A program made the position numbers and the translations under genes. A DNA stretch of 64,000 nucleotides from Acidobacteriaceae bacterium (GTDB lineage: Bacteria > Acidobacteriota > Terriglobia > Terriglobales > Acidobacteriaceae): contig JASHOQ010000114.1 in the NCBI GenBank assembly GCA_030041045.1, positions 62,001-126,000 of the forward strand, in the 5' to 3' direction. Below, piece after piece: positions 16,419 to 24,853 of this stretch (position 1 is the stretch's first letter; the number at the start of each line of letters is the position of its first letter). The notes below the pieces were generated by a model. The model was not told where the DNA came from and searched no databases. It worked only from the letters and a program-made list of their open reading frames with translations.

Positions 16419-19400
16419 TCACTCCTGCTTCGGTGTGCTGGCGGCGCGCGCGGAATCGCCGGCATCGGATGCGTGGCCGTCACCGTCCATCGCTCGTTCT
16501 TCGTTCCGGTCTGCGAATGCGCTTTGACCCGAGAGCACATCTACGCGGTAGCCCGCGGCCTCTGCTTCCTTGAGGGCTGCATCGACTTCCCGGTTGATCT
16601 CCTGAGCGGCTGTGCGGCTGGGTGTAGGGCTTTCCGCTATGCGCAGCAATGAAGGCATCTGCATCCACCAGAGAAGTTCCTCATATTTTTCCCGAATCAG
16701 GTACTCATGACCTTCTGACTCGTGAATGCCCGTAAGCCAGCGCACATCGGGATCGAGCCATAGATCCGGCGCGAGACCTGCGCCGGCCGCCTGAACCGAA
16801 GCCGGTCGCACCAAAGGAGGTGTTGGCAAACGCGATTCATTACGCAGCGGCGCCGCAACCGGCTTCTCGCTCTGCGGCCCCGCAAATTCCTCTGCAACGC
16901 TTGCGGAACGCCCCACGCCGGCGCTGGAAAGAAGCACAACCTTGATGCGGGCCGCGGCGCGCCAACCCTCCTCGCCGTCAAATCCCAGCGCGGTAAAGGC
17001 CTGGGCAAACGGCGCGCGCAGGCGCAGCCGGTCAAACAGGTCGAGCGCTGCGCGCTGGGGCAAGTCGAGCGCGGCGCGTTCCGGCGATTCGCCATCGATG
17101 GCTTCGCCTGCAAGCTCCAGCGCGCACCAGGCAAGAATCGGGCCCCACATCGCGGTGGCCGTGAACTGCGGGCTGGCGCTGGGAAGCACGCGCCGCGCCG
17201 CAGCCGTCCACGGCGCGGGAAAGAGCGTCTCCACCAGCGGAATGCGCGTGGCCGCGCGCAGGAGCAGGCGATAGGTGAACGCCAGCGGCTGCGCTTGCGC
17301 CGTCTCTTCTGCCGGCAGCTCTCGCCCCTCACGCCCCAGCCGCGCGGCATAAGCCGGCCTGGCTTCACGCAGGAAGGATTCGGCGTTTTCCCATGCGCGG
17401 TCGAAGAGGGCGCTGCGTTCGCGCTCGGTCACGCGATCGCCGGGCGCGGCGGCAAGCGTACGCGGCTGTTCCGCAGCATCGGCGAACTGGCGCACCATCG
17501 CGGGTTCGAGGAGAGTGCGCAAGGCATCGTGCACGGGTTTGAGTTCGAGATCGACCAGCGCGTCGCGCAGATTGGGAACGCCGCGGCCGTTCAGGTGATC
17601 GGCAAGCCGGTCCCATGGTTCCTCGGCAGTGGGCCGCAGTTCGCGCCATTCGAGGAAAACATGCGCCTGATAGGCGTGCAGATCAAGCCGCAGTCCGCGA
17701 TCCATCACGTCGCTTGCGCGCCGCAGGTATTCGAGCGTGGTAAGCGAGTCGCGCCATGCGAGTACGGCGCTGCGGTCGCCGCTGAAGCCCAGCCCTTCGC
17801 CCAGGGGGCGCTGCCGCAATTGGCCCGAACCCTTGTCCGCGTAGGCCGCGGAAGAATGAACGGTGCCGTGCGTCTCGCCATAGCGGTTGTTGTAGACCAC
17901 CAGCGCGCGCTCGCCGCCGCTGCGGTTGGAGTAAGCAAAGACGTTCTCATCCACCGAGCCGTTGTCGGTGAAAAAGTCGTAGAGCAAAAAGTTGGTGCTC
18001 TCGGCAAACAGCCAGCGGCGCTTGAGCAGCGGCGCAATCTCGCGCTCGTGCCGCGCTACCATCCAGGGATCGGGATTCTCCTGGTAGCGCGGCCAGCGAT
18101 ATTCCATGCCGTACTTCTCCGTGAACCCCTCGATCTGCCCATGGCCGAACATGGGCAGCCCGGGCAGCGTGGACATCATCACCGCGACCCCGAAGTTCTT
18201 GTCGCCTTTGCCGAACTGGTCGATGGCCGTGCGCTCGTCGGGATTCGACATGAAGTTTACATAGCGCTTCATGATGTCGGGATCGAATTCGAGCGTGTTC
18301 TTGATCACCGAGCGGTACTTGGCGTTGTCTTCGTCGCGCAGCATGACCATGAAGGCCGAGTTGTACACGCGGTGCATGCCCAGCGTGCGCACAAAGTAGC
18401 CCTCCATGAGCCAGAAGGCCTCAGCGAGCAGCAGCGTTCCCGGTACTTCGGCAGCCACGCGGTCGACGACTTCGCGCCAGAACTCGTGCGGCATGTGCTT
18501 GTCGAACTCGGCCTGGCTCATACCGTACTCGGCGCGCGAGGGAATGGCGCCGCTTGCGCCCGGGCCGGGAAACCAGAGGCGATGAAAGTGGCGCTTGGCC
18601 AGCGTCATGGCCGCGTCGAAGCGAATCACGGGAAAGAGCCGGGCCACGTGCAGAATGGTCTGAATCACCTGCTCGCGCACGGCCGGGTTCAGGTAATCGA
18701 GCTGCGCGGTGTCGTTCCAGGGAAAACTGGTGCCGTCATTGCCGTGGTAGATGTAGCGCGTCTCGCCGCTCGACTTGTCGCGGCGCTTGAAGACCACGGC
18801 GGCGTCGGATTGCTCGTAGTAGTGGTCTTCGATCTTGATCTCCACGCGGCCGTCGCTCGAAAGATCGGGCCCGTTGAAGGAGTATGCTGGGTAGGGCGGA
18901 TCCCAGCGCGAAATGAACCACTCCGGGTGCTCGACCACCCACGGCGAATCGATGCCCATGTGGTTGGGCACCATGTCGCTGGCGAGGCGCAGGCCGTGAT
19001 GGTAAGCGCGGTCGCGCAGATGGATGTAGGCCGGCTCGCCGCCGAGATCGTCGGCGATGCGATAGTCGAAGAGCGAGTACGCCGAGGCTACGGCATCGCG
19101 ATTGCCGGTAAGCTGCTTGATGGTCTTCGAGGCGCGGCTGCGCTCCCAGATGCCGATGAGCCACAACGAATTGATGCCGCGGTGCGCGAGCTCGGCGAGA
19201 TCGGCGTCGGGAATCTCGTCCAGACGGCCGATGTGGCGGCTGTATTTGCGGCTCAATTGCGCCAGCCAGACATAGGTGCTCTTGGCCATCAGCACGGCTT
19301 CGGGCATCCACGCGGTGTCGGCTGAAAATCGCTCGTATTCGTGCAAGGGATCGCCGAAGACGGGCACGTCGGCGTGGCTCATGTCTCCAGGCCATTGCTG

Positions 19401-20207
19401 GGGCCCGAGGCGCGTTCCCGGCGGATTGAACTGCGCCCAGAGGGCCAGCTCTTCTTCGCGCAGAATTTCACCGGCTAGGAGCAGGAAACGGTCCATGGTG
19501 TCGCCGAGCAGAGGCCTCCACATATTGCGGACGATCTCCAGCTGATCGCTCAGCGATCGGGGCGAGCGCAGAGCCGGCGCGCGCAACAGATCGAGCAGGC
19601 TGATGGGTTTGCCTCCCGCCATGGGAATCAGCGGCCGGGCGGCAAAGTACGCAGGCAATTGCGCCGTTACCTGGGCGTAGACGGTCTTCTCCGCGAGGGG
19701 CTTGTCGTTGAACAACTCCTCGAAAGGCCGGAACGCTTCATTGCGATTGGCGCTCCAGAGCAGCATCAATTCTTCGAGAGTGGCGGCCTTGTGCGGCATG
19801 CCGCCGGTCGAGCCTGCCAGCCACTGTTGCGGCGTCTCCCGGCCGCGCATCACGCTCTGGCCGGGGAATTGCTCGACGAAGGTGAGCAGCATGCGATCCA
19901 GCGCCTCCGCGCCCACCTGCGCCGCAAACCAGTCGAGCGCCGCGGTCATCACCTGCGGATCGAATTGCTGGCGGTAGCGCGCCATCAGCACATGGCTGGC
20001 CTCGTCGATGAGGCCCATGGCAAAAAGCTGGCCCGCGTGAATCGTGCGCTCAGGGTATTTCCCCGCCTCGCGCACCTGGTTCATGCGATGCGCAAAGGCG
20101 CGGCACGCCGCCATATTGGCGAAGACCACGTTCCCCGCGTAGGAGAAAAGCGAATCCGCAAACTGATAGCGTTCGCGTGTCTTGCGCGAGATGTGGAATT
20201 CCATCAT
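16419..20207 (-). CDS. Large GH13 (alpha-amylase family) protein
   Basis: A 1262-residue protein with a central (beta/alpha)8 glycoside hydrolase 13 domain. Region I is DMVPNHMG (about residue 412), region II VIRFDAAMTL with the nucleophile Asp (about 529), region III LLAEAFW with the acid Glu (about 594), and region IV FMSNPDER (about 655) with Asp in place of the usual NHD context. About 350 residues precede the barrel and about 500 follow it, both without recognised domains; the C-terminus is helical and charged. No signal peptide is visible, so action on glycogen or maltooligosaccharides inside the cell is likely. The ATG pair at 20207/20204 is preferred because upstream codons come from a palindromic repeat. 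Confidence 0.85.
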   Translation of the reverse strand: MMEFHISRKTRERYQFADSLFSYAGNVVFANMAACRAFAHRMNQVREAGKYPERTIHAGQLFAMGLIDEASHVLMARYRQQFDPQVMTAALDWFAAQVGAEALDRMLLTFVEQFPGQSVMRGRETPQQWLAGSTGGMPHKAATLEELMLLWSANRNEAFRPFEELFNDKPLAEKTVYAQVTAQLPAYFAARPLIPMAGGKPISLLDLLRAPALRSPRSLSDQLEIVRNMWRPLLGDTMDRFLLLAGEILREEELALWAQFNPPGTRLGPQQWPGDMSHADVPVFGDPLHEYERFSADTAWMPEAVLMAKSTYVWLAQLSRKYSRHIGRLDEIPDADLAELAHRGINSLWLIGIWERSRASKTIKQLTGNRDAVASAYSLFDYRIADDLGGEPAYIHLRDRAYHHGLRLASDMVPNHMGIDSPWVVEHPEWFISRWDPPYPAYSFNGPDLSSDGRVEIKIEDHYYEQSDAAVVFKRRDKSSGETRYIYHGNDGTSFPWNDTAQLDYLNPAVREQVIQTILHVARLFPVIRFDAAMTLAKRHFHRLWFPGPGASGAIPSRAEYGMSQAEFDKHMPHEFWREVVDRVAAEVPGTLLLAEAFWLMEGYFVRTLGMHRVYNSAFMVMLRDEDNAKYRSVIKNTLEFDPDIMKRYVNFMSNPDERTAIDQFGKGDKNFGVAVMMSTLPGLPMFGHGQIEGFTEKYGMEYRWPRYQENPDPWMVARHEREIAPLLKRRWLFAESTNFLLYDFFTDNGSVDENVFAYSNRSGGERALVVYNNRYGETHGTVHSSAAYADKGSGQLRQRPLGEGLGFSGDRSAVLAWRDSLTTLEYLRRASDVMDRGLRLDLHAYQAHVFLEWRELRPTAEEPWDRLADHLNGRGVPNLRDALVDLELKPVHDALRTLLEPAMVRQFADAAEQPRTLAAAPGDRVTERERSALFDRAWENAESFLREARPAYAARLGREGRELPAEETAQAQPLAFTYRLLLRAATRIPLVETLFPAPWTAAARRVLPSASPQFTATAMWGPILAWCALELAGEAIDGESPERAALDLPQRAALDLFDRLRLRAPFAQAFTALGFDGEEGWRAAARIKVVLLSSAGVGRSASVAEEFAGPQSEKPVAAPLRNESRLPTPPLVRPASVQAAGAGLAPDLWLDPDVRWLTGIHESEGHEYLIREKYEELLWWMQMPSLLRIAESPTPSRTAAQEINREVDAALKEAEAAGYRVDVLSGQSAFADRNEERAMDGDGHASDAGDSARAASTPKQE

Positions 20208-20572
20208 CGGACTCAGAACTCTCCGCTTGTGTCTCGCCGCCTTGCCGTACCGTTCATGAGCAGCCTGGGGCTTGAACCCGCCGAGCCGGCTTTCCGCGCC
20301 GGCTGGGCTCAAGCCCTCCTGTTGAAGCATAAAGGAAGCGCGCGCACCTGCGTCTTACTGAGGAAACCCCAATCCGGTGCAACGCGGTTCCGGCATGTCC
20401 GCGGCCCCTTGAATGCGAAGGCCGCGAAGAGTGCGCGTGCAGCCCACAGCTCATCCCCTGTGAGATGGGATTGCCGTCGAGAGGGATGGTTTCGTTTCTT
20501 GGCAGGCCAAAATCGTTGCGGGATGATGATTGCAAGCCGTCTGCATTTGCCGGTAAACTTGGGATAACCCGC
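20208..20572. other. Intergenic region between GH13 gene and tRNA
   Basis: About 365 bp with the palindromic repeat at 20263-20327 next to the GH13 start. The rest (20330-20570) shows no gene. Promoters for the GH13 gene (minus) and the tRNA (plus) must lie here, but no confident hexamers were found. Confidence 0.4.
20263..20327. repeat. Palindromic intergenic repeat (REP-like)
   Basis: GGGGCTTGAACCC and GGGCTCAAGCCC form the outer arms, and two GCCGGC blocks form an inner pair, giving a long imperfect hairpin of about 60 bp. It is open in the GH13 frame, which falsely extends that gene upstream. It differs in sequence from the GGGCACGGC hairpin family elsewhere in the window. Confidence 0.65.
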
Positions 20573-20664
20573 GGAGAGGTGGCAGAGCCCGGTTGAATGC
20601 ACCTGACTCGAAATCAGACATAGTCGCAAGGCTATCGGGGGTTCAAATCCCTCCCTCTCCGCCA
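20573..20664 (+). tRNA. tRNA-Ser (anticodon CGA)
   Basis: A 92-nt class II tRNA. Acceptor stem GGAGAGG pairs with CCTCTCC, discriminator G, and the 3' CCA is encoded. The anticodon arm CTGACTCGAAATCAG places CGA in the loop, reading UCG serine codons. The long variable arm (ATAGTCGCAAGGCTAT) and the T-loop GTTCAAATCC are typical of tRNA-Ser. Confidence 0.95.
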
Positions 20665-20810
20665 GATTCCATCGCAGACCCTCCCCTTTTTCGCACATCC
20701 GGATTCTCCTTGCGATAGGACCAAGCCGCGGCACCGGAAGCACTCGTCCACAGGCTAAAAGCGCCCGCGGCCTTCGCAGTTTTTCCTTGACTCCCGTCGG
20801 AGCCGGGGAC

Positions 20811-22271
20811 ATGGTTAGGGTTATGCCGCGAGATTCTCTGTATATCCTCTGCCTCTCTCTTCTGTCCGCAATCGCCTTGGCGCAAACTCCACCTTCCAAC
20901 CCGCTCGCTCCCTATATCTCCGTCTCTGAACCGGTGATTGCACTCACGCACGTGGAAATCATTGACGGAACCGGCGTCGCGCCCGTGGCGGACCAGACGC
21001 TCATCATCGACCACGGCAAGATCGCCTCCATGGGCCCGAGCGCGAGCGCAGCGATTCCTGCCGGCGCCAGGGTTCTCGATCTTCGCGGGCATGCTGTCTA
21101 TCCCGGCCTGGTTGGGATGCACGAACACCTGTTCTATTCGGAGCCCAGAACCCACGCTCTGAACAGCCTGATTGTCAGCGACTCCGCTGACACCGCGCCG
21201 CGCCTTTACCTCGCCGCCGGGGTCACCACGGCGCGCACCACCGGCAGCGTGGAGCCGTACACCGATCTCGAAATGAAGAAGGAAATTGATGCGGGCGAGA
21301 TGCCGGGACCGGATCTGGACGTTACCGGTCCGTATCTGCAGGGCGATCCGCCGCTGATTCCGCAAATGCACGCGCTTGCCGGGCCGGAGGACGCACGCCG
21401 GACCATTGACTACTGGGTGAGCGAGGGCGTCACCTCGTGGAAAGCGTACATGACCATCACGCCGGACGAGCTGAAGGCCGCGATCGAAGCCGTGCACGCG
21501 CATGGCGAGAAGATCACCGGCCACCTTTGCTCGATCGGATTCACTGAGGCCGCTCGGATGGGAATCGACGATCTGGAGCATGGCATCGCCGTGGATACGG
21601 AATTCTTCCCCGGCAAAGAAGAGGGGAAATGCCCCGAAGGCGCGGCCAAGCAGATGGCCGGCTCGCTCGATGTGAGCAGCGCGGCGGTGATGGCGATGGT
21701 TCATGAGCTGGTGAGCCGGCACACTGCCGTTACCTCCACGTTGGCCGTGTTTGAGAGCTTCGTGCCTGGAGGCCCGCCCATGGATCTTCTTCTGCGCGAG
21801 CAGAATTCCATGGTTCCCGCAGCGTGGACCAGCGTGCTGACCACGCGGGCGGAGATTGAAGACAATGCGGCCAGGTCTTACGAAGCGACGCTTCTCAAAA
21901 AGGAGATGCAGTTCGAGCGGGAGTTCGCCGCGGCCGGTGGGCTGCTGCTGGCTGGCTGCGATCCCACGGGCTACGGCGCGGTTCTTCCCGGTTTCGGCGA
22001 TGAGCGCAACCTGGAGCTGCTGGTTCAGGCCGGCTTTACTCCCGAGCAGGCCATCCAAATCTACACCCGAAACGGCGCCGAATTCCTGGGCCGCGAAGAT
22101 CGCATCGGCACCATTGCCGCGGGCAAACAGGCAGACCTGGTGGTGGTTTCAGGCGACCCGGCAGAGGACATCAAAGCCGTGGAGCACGTGGAAATTGTCT
22201 TCAAGGACGGGGTCGGATTCGATTCCGCAAAGCTCATCGACTCCGTTCAGGGGATGGTCGGACTGCGCTAA
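20811..22271 (+). CDS. Exported amidohydrolase-family protein
   Basis: A 486-residue metal-dependent hydrolase of the amidohydrolase superfamily with an N-terminal signal peptide (LYILCLSLLSAIALAQ). The first metal motif is GLVGMHEHLF; further ligands probably lie in KITGHLCSIGF and DDLEHGI, and the catalytic Asp in LAGCDPTGYGAVLPGFGD. The composite beta-sandwich ends read IIDGTGVAPVADQTLIIDHGKI and GKQADLVVVSGDPAEDI, as in imidazolonepropionase-like or prolidase-like enzymes. The ATG at 20811 has GGAG upstream; a second ATG at 20823 is possible. Substrate unknown. Confidence 0.85.
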   Translation: MVRVMPRDSLYILCLSLLSAIALAQTPPSNPLAPYISVSEPVIALTHVEIIDGTGVAPVADQTLIIDHGKIASMGPSASAAIPAGARVLDLRGHAVYPGLVGMHEHLFYSEPRTHALNSLIVSDSADTAPRLYLAAGVTTARTTGSVEPYTDLEMKKEIDAGEMPGPDLDVTGPYLQGDPPLIPQMHALAGPEDARRTIDYWVSEGVTSWKAYMTITPDELKAAIEAVHAHGEKITGHLCSIGFTEAARMGIDDLEHGIAVDTEFFPGKEEGKCPEGAAKQMAGSLDVSSAAVMAMVHELVSRHTAVTSTLAVFESFVPGGPPMDLLLREQNSMVPAAWTSVLTTRAEIEDNAARSYEATLLKKEMQFEREFAAAGGLLLAGCDPTGYGAVLPGFGDERNLELLVQAGFTPEQAIQIYTRNGAEFLGREDRIGTIAAGKQADLVVVSGDPAEDIKAVEHVEIVFKDGVGFDSAKLIDSVQGMVGLR

Positions 22272-22304
22272 ATGGCCGCGGAAAGATCGAGCGGCTCCGC
22301 GGTC

Positions 22305-22769
22305 TCACAACCGCGGGCCGGGCAGAGATTTTGCGTACACCAGCGCCGCGCGACCGCGCGGATAATAGTTGGCTTCCCTTCCCTCCCGGCGGTAGCCGTG
22401 CGCTTCATAAAGCCGGATGGCGCCGGCATTCTCCGCGTCCACGTGAAGCCAGATCAACGTGGCTCCGGCCGCGCGCGCAGACTGCTCGGCGCGCTGCATC
22501 AGCTCGCTGCCAATCCTGAGGCGACGTTTTTCCGGCGCCACTTCAATGGTCTGAATGTAGGCGCTGATCGCATCCGCTTCGCCGGTCCAATCAAGAATGG
22601 CGAAACCTGCCATCTGTCCGCCGTCTTCGGCAACCCAGGTTGCGGCGCTCGAGCTACGCACCAGCCGCTGCATGTACGCGCGGCTGAAGCGCAGGGGCGG
22701 TTGAAAGCAGGCCTCTTCGATGGCGTAGAGTGCGGCGAAGTCTTCCGGCCTGTACGGGCGGTAGAGCAT
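22305..22769 (-). CDS. GNAT-family N-acetyltransferase (RimI-like)
   Basis: A 154-residue single-domain GNAT enzyme using acetyl-CoA. It has the N-terminal region YRPEDFAALYAIEEACF, the acetyl-CoA pyrophosphate-binding loop in VAPEKRRLRIGSELM and the C-terminal ENAGAIRLYEAHGYRREG, closest in style to ribosomal-protein S18 alanine acetyltransferases and their relatives. The specific acceptor cannot be assigned. It is convergent with the amidohydrolase gene, 33 bp away. Confidence 0.85.
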   Translation of the reverse strand: MLYRPYRPEDFAALYAIEEACFQPPLRFSRAYMQRLVRSSSAATWVAEDGGQMAGFAILDWTGEADAISAYIQTIEVAPEKRRLRIGSELMQRAEQSARAAGATLIWLHVDAENAGAIRLYEAHGYRREGREANYYPRGRAALVYAKSLPGPRL

Positions 22770-22777
22770 AAGGGCAG

Positions 22778-22833
22778 GGACCGAGGGAACGAGGGAACGA
22801 GGGAACGAAACAGCAAGGGAACAAGGGAACGAG
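22778..22833. repeat. 8-bp tandem repeat, about seven units
   Basis: Units close to GGAACGAG on the plus strand (22778, 22786, 22794, 22802, 22810 diverged, 22818, 22826). The array lies just upstream of the RimI-like gene and 118 bp downstream of the pfk stop. It differs in period from the 7-bp arrays elsewhere in the window. Confidence 0.85.
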
Positions 22834-22950
22834 GGTCACGGAAAAACAACCGCAGATCCTTCACTCCCCGCGTCCGGCGCACCGGACTCCGGTCGCTCAG
22901 GATGACACAGTATTGGGTGTCGGCTCCGGTACGATTGCCGCTTCGGTGAC

Positions 22951-23985
22951 TTAGACCTTGGCTTCGAGATCGGCAATCACATTGAAGAAGCGCTGATCGA
23001 GCTTGCGGTTGGCGGCGATGGCTTCCTTGATTGGAATGTCGGCGATGTCGATGCCGCGCAGCACGGCAATGCGGCCCCATTTCTTCTGGTGCACCATGTC
23101 GATGGCGTGCAGGCCGTAGCGCTGGCCGAGCAGCCGGTCGTAGGCCGTGGGCACGCCGCCGCGCTGCGTGTGCCCCAGATTCACCGACCGCGTTTCGTAA
23201 CCCGTCTTCTTTTCGATCAACTCGGCCAGCGCCTCGGCGATGCCCGAAAGCCGTGCATGACCGAAAGAATCCACCTGCGCGGAGCCGGTCACCTGGCCCA
23301 CTTCGGGCAGATGGCAGCCCTCGGCCACCACCACCACGCCGTAGTGCTTGCCGTGGTCGTAGTTGTATTTGAGCAGGGCGCAGACGTGGTCGATATCGAT
23401 GGGCTTTTCCGGCACAAGGATGACATGCGCGCCGCCGGCAATTCCGGCAGCGTAGGCGATCCAGCCGGCATCGCGGCCCATCACTTCAATCACGATGACG
23501 CGGTTATGCGAGTCGGCGGTGGTGTGGATGCGATCCACGGCCTCGGTGGCGATGGAGACCGCCGTGTCGTAACCGAAAGTGGCGTCAGTGCCGTTGATGT
23601 CGTTGTCGATGGTCTTGGGCACGCCCACGCCGTGGACGCCGTTTTCGCAGAGGTACTGCGTGACCGATTGCGTATCGTCCCCGCCCAGCGCGATGAGCGC
23701 GTCGATCTTGTTCTGCTTGAGGACTTCCTGAACTTTTTCAATGCCGCCGGGAATCTTCTTCACGTTGGTGCGCGAGGAGTGCAGAATGGTGCCACCCCTG
23801 AGCTGAATGCCGTCGGTGTTTGCAAGCGTGAGGGGAAGGAAGTTGTTGTCGAGCACGCCGCGCCAGCCGTTCAGAAAGCCGATGAACTCGTCCCCGTAAT
23901 GGTTGATGCCTTTTTTAACGGCCGCATAGATTACGGCGTTCAAGCCGGGGCAATCGCCGCCTCCGGTCAACAAAGCAACGCGCAT
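22951..23985 (-). CDS. pfkA: 6-phosphofructokinase, residues typical of the PPi-dependent type
   Basis: Phosphorylates fructose 6-phosphate at C1 in glycolysis. It is 344 residues long with GGGDCPGLNAVI at the N-terminus and the substrate motifs PKTIDNDI and VIEVMGRDAGWIA. The phosphoryl-donor site reads GGDD (the ATP enzyme of E. coli has GGDG), and PKTIDND carries Lys where E. coli has Gly (PGTIDND). The Asp plus Lys pair is the known signature of pyrophosphate-dependent enzymes, so a reversible PPi-linked reaction is inferred. It stands alone between unrelated genes. Confidence 0.92.
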   Translation of the reverse strand: MRVALLTGGGDCPGLNAVIYAAVKKGINHYGDEFIGFLNGWRGVLDNNFLPLTLANTDGIQLRGGTILHSSRTNVKKIPGGIEKVQEVLKQNKIDALIALGGDDTQSVTQYLCENGVHGVGVPKTIDNDINGTDATFGYDTAVSIATEAVDRIHTTADSHNRVIVIEVMGRDAGWIAYAAGIAGGAHVILVPEKPIDIDHVCALLKYNYDHGKHYGVVVVAEGCHLPEVGQVTGSAQVDSFGHARLSGIAEALAELIEKKTGYETRSVNLGHTQRGGVPTAYDRLLGQRYGLHAIDMVHQKKWGRIAVLRGIDIADIPIKEAIAANRKLDQRFFNVIADLEAKV

Positions 23986-24196
23986 CGAAAGTTCTCCTCG
24001 AAGATTCTAACCGGCTCCCCGCAACGCGGCGTGCGTTTCGGCAAGGAAGGCCGGATGCAGGTTACCACTCCCGGATACGACGCCGTATCCAGTGTACCCC
24101 GGCGCTGGCAAGGGAAATCCCCGCTCCGGCGCCGCGGCGGCCGATGGCATTCCCGAATCGGCTGCGCGCGCAGCGCCCAGGTGATTCAATAGAGCT

Positions 24197-24853
24197 ATGC
24201 CCGGAAGTGGAGCGCTCCTGCTGCTGGCCTTTGTCAGCCTGGTTGTGATTGTCCTGCTGGTGTTGCTGCAGTTGACGCGGCTGGGGTTCCTGATTCGCAC
24301 CACCATCCCCGACCGCCCGCGCCGGCGCATGTTCATTGCCTCCGTTTCTTTCCTCATCACTTTCGCCGGGGTTCGCATCCTGGTGCACCGCATTGTGAAC
24401 CACGAAGGCCATTTCCAGTGGGTGATGGTGCGCGGCCTGCACATTCACCATCTGGTCTGGGGCATTCTCATCTTACTTTTCGTCGGATATGGGTGGCTGT
24501 TGGACCTTGGCCGCTCGCACTCGCCCATGTCGATCTTCATGAGCCGGCTAATGGCCGTGAGCTACGGCGTGGGCGCCGCGCTCACGCTCGACGAATTCTC
24601 CCTGTGGCTCAACCTGGAACCGGACGCATACTGGTCCAGCTCCGGCCGGGTCAGCCTTGACGCGGTGGTGGTCTTTGGCGCCGTCCTCGCCGTTGGCGCG
24701 TGGGGCGCGCCCTTCTTTCGCGCCCTCAACCAGCTCTGGACCAGAGGCATTCTCTTTCGCAAGGAATGGTGGAGGCTCAGTTCTCCGATTCGCCGCGTGC
24801 GCTTGCTTCGTCGGCATAGAGTTCGCCGATCACGGACGCGTATCGCTCCGTAA
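24197..24853 (+). CDS. Integral membrane protein of unknown function
   Basis: A 218-residue protein with about five membrane helices (residues 5-30, 45-65, 85-105, 115-135 and 155-175) and a very basic C-terminal tail. A histidine-rich loop HRIVNHEGHFQWVMVRGLHIHH between helices 2 and 3 could bind metal. I recognise no named family. The 3' end overlaps the end of the convergent acyl-CoA synthetase gene by 77 bp, and the overlapped part encodes the Arg-rich tail. Confidence 0.65.
   Translation: MPGSGALLLLAFVSLVVIVLLVLLQLTRLGFLIRTTIPDRPRRRMFIASVSFLITFAGVRILVHRIVNHEGHFQWVMVRGLHIHHLVWGILILLFVGYGWLLDLGRSHSPMSIFMSRLMAVSYGVGAALTLDEFSLWLNLEPDAYWSSSGRVSLDAVVVFGAVLAVGAWGAPFFRALNQLWTRGILFRKEWWRLSSPIRRVRLLRRHRVRRSRTRIAP

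Noticed and set aside
17295..19325. Long open frame on the plus strand opposite the GH13 gene
   Set aside because: It lies entirely antisense to a well-supported gene, has no family similarity, and arises from GC-rich codon structure.
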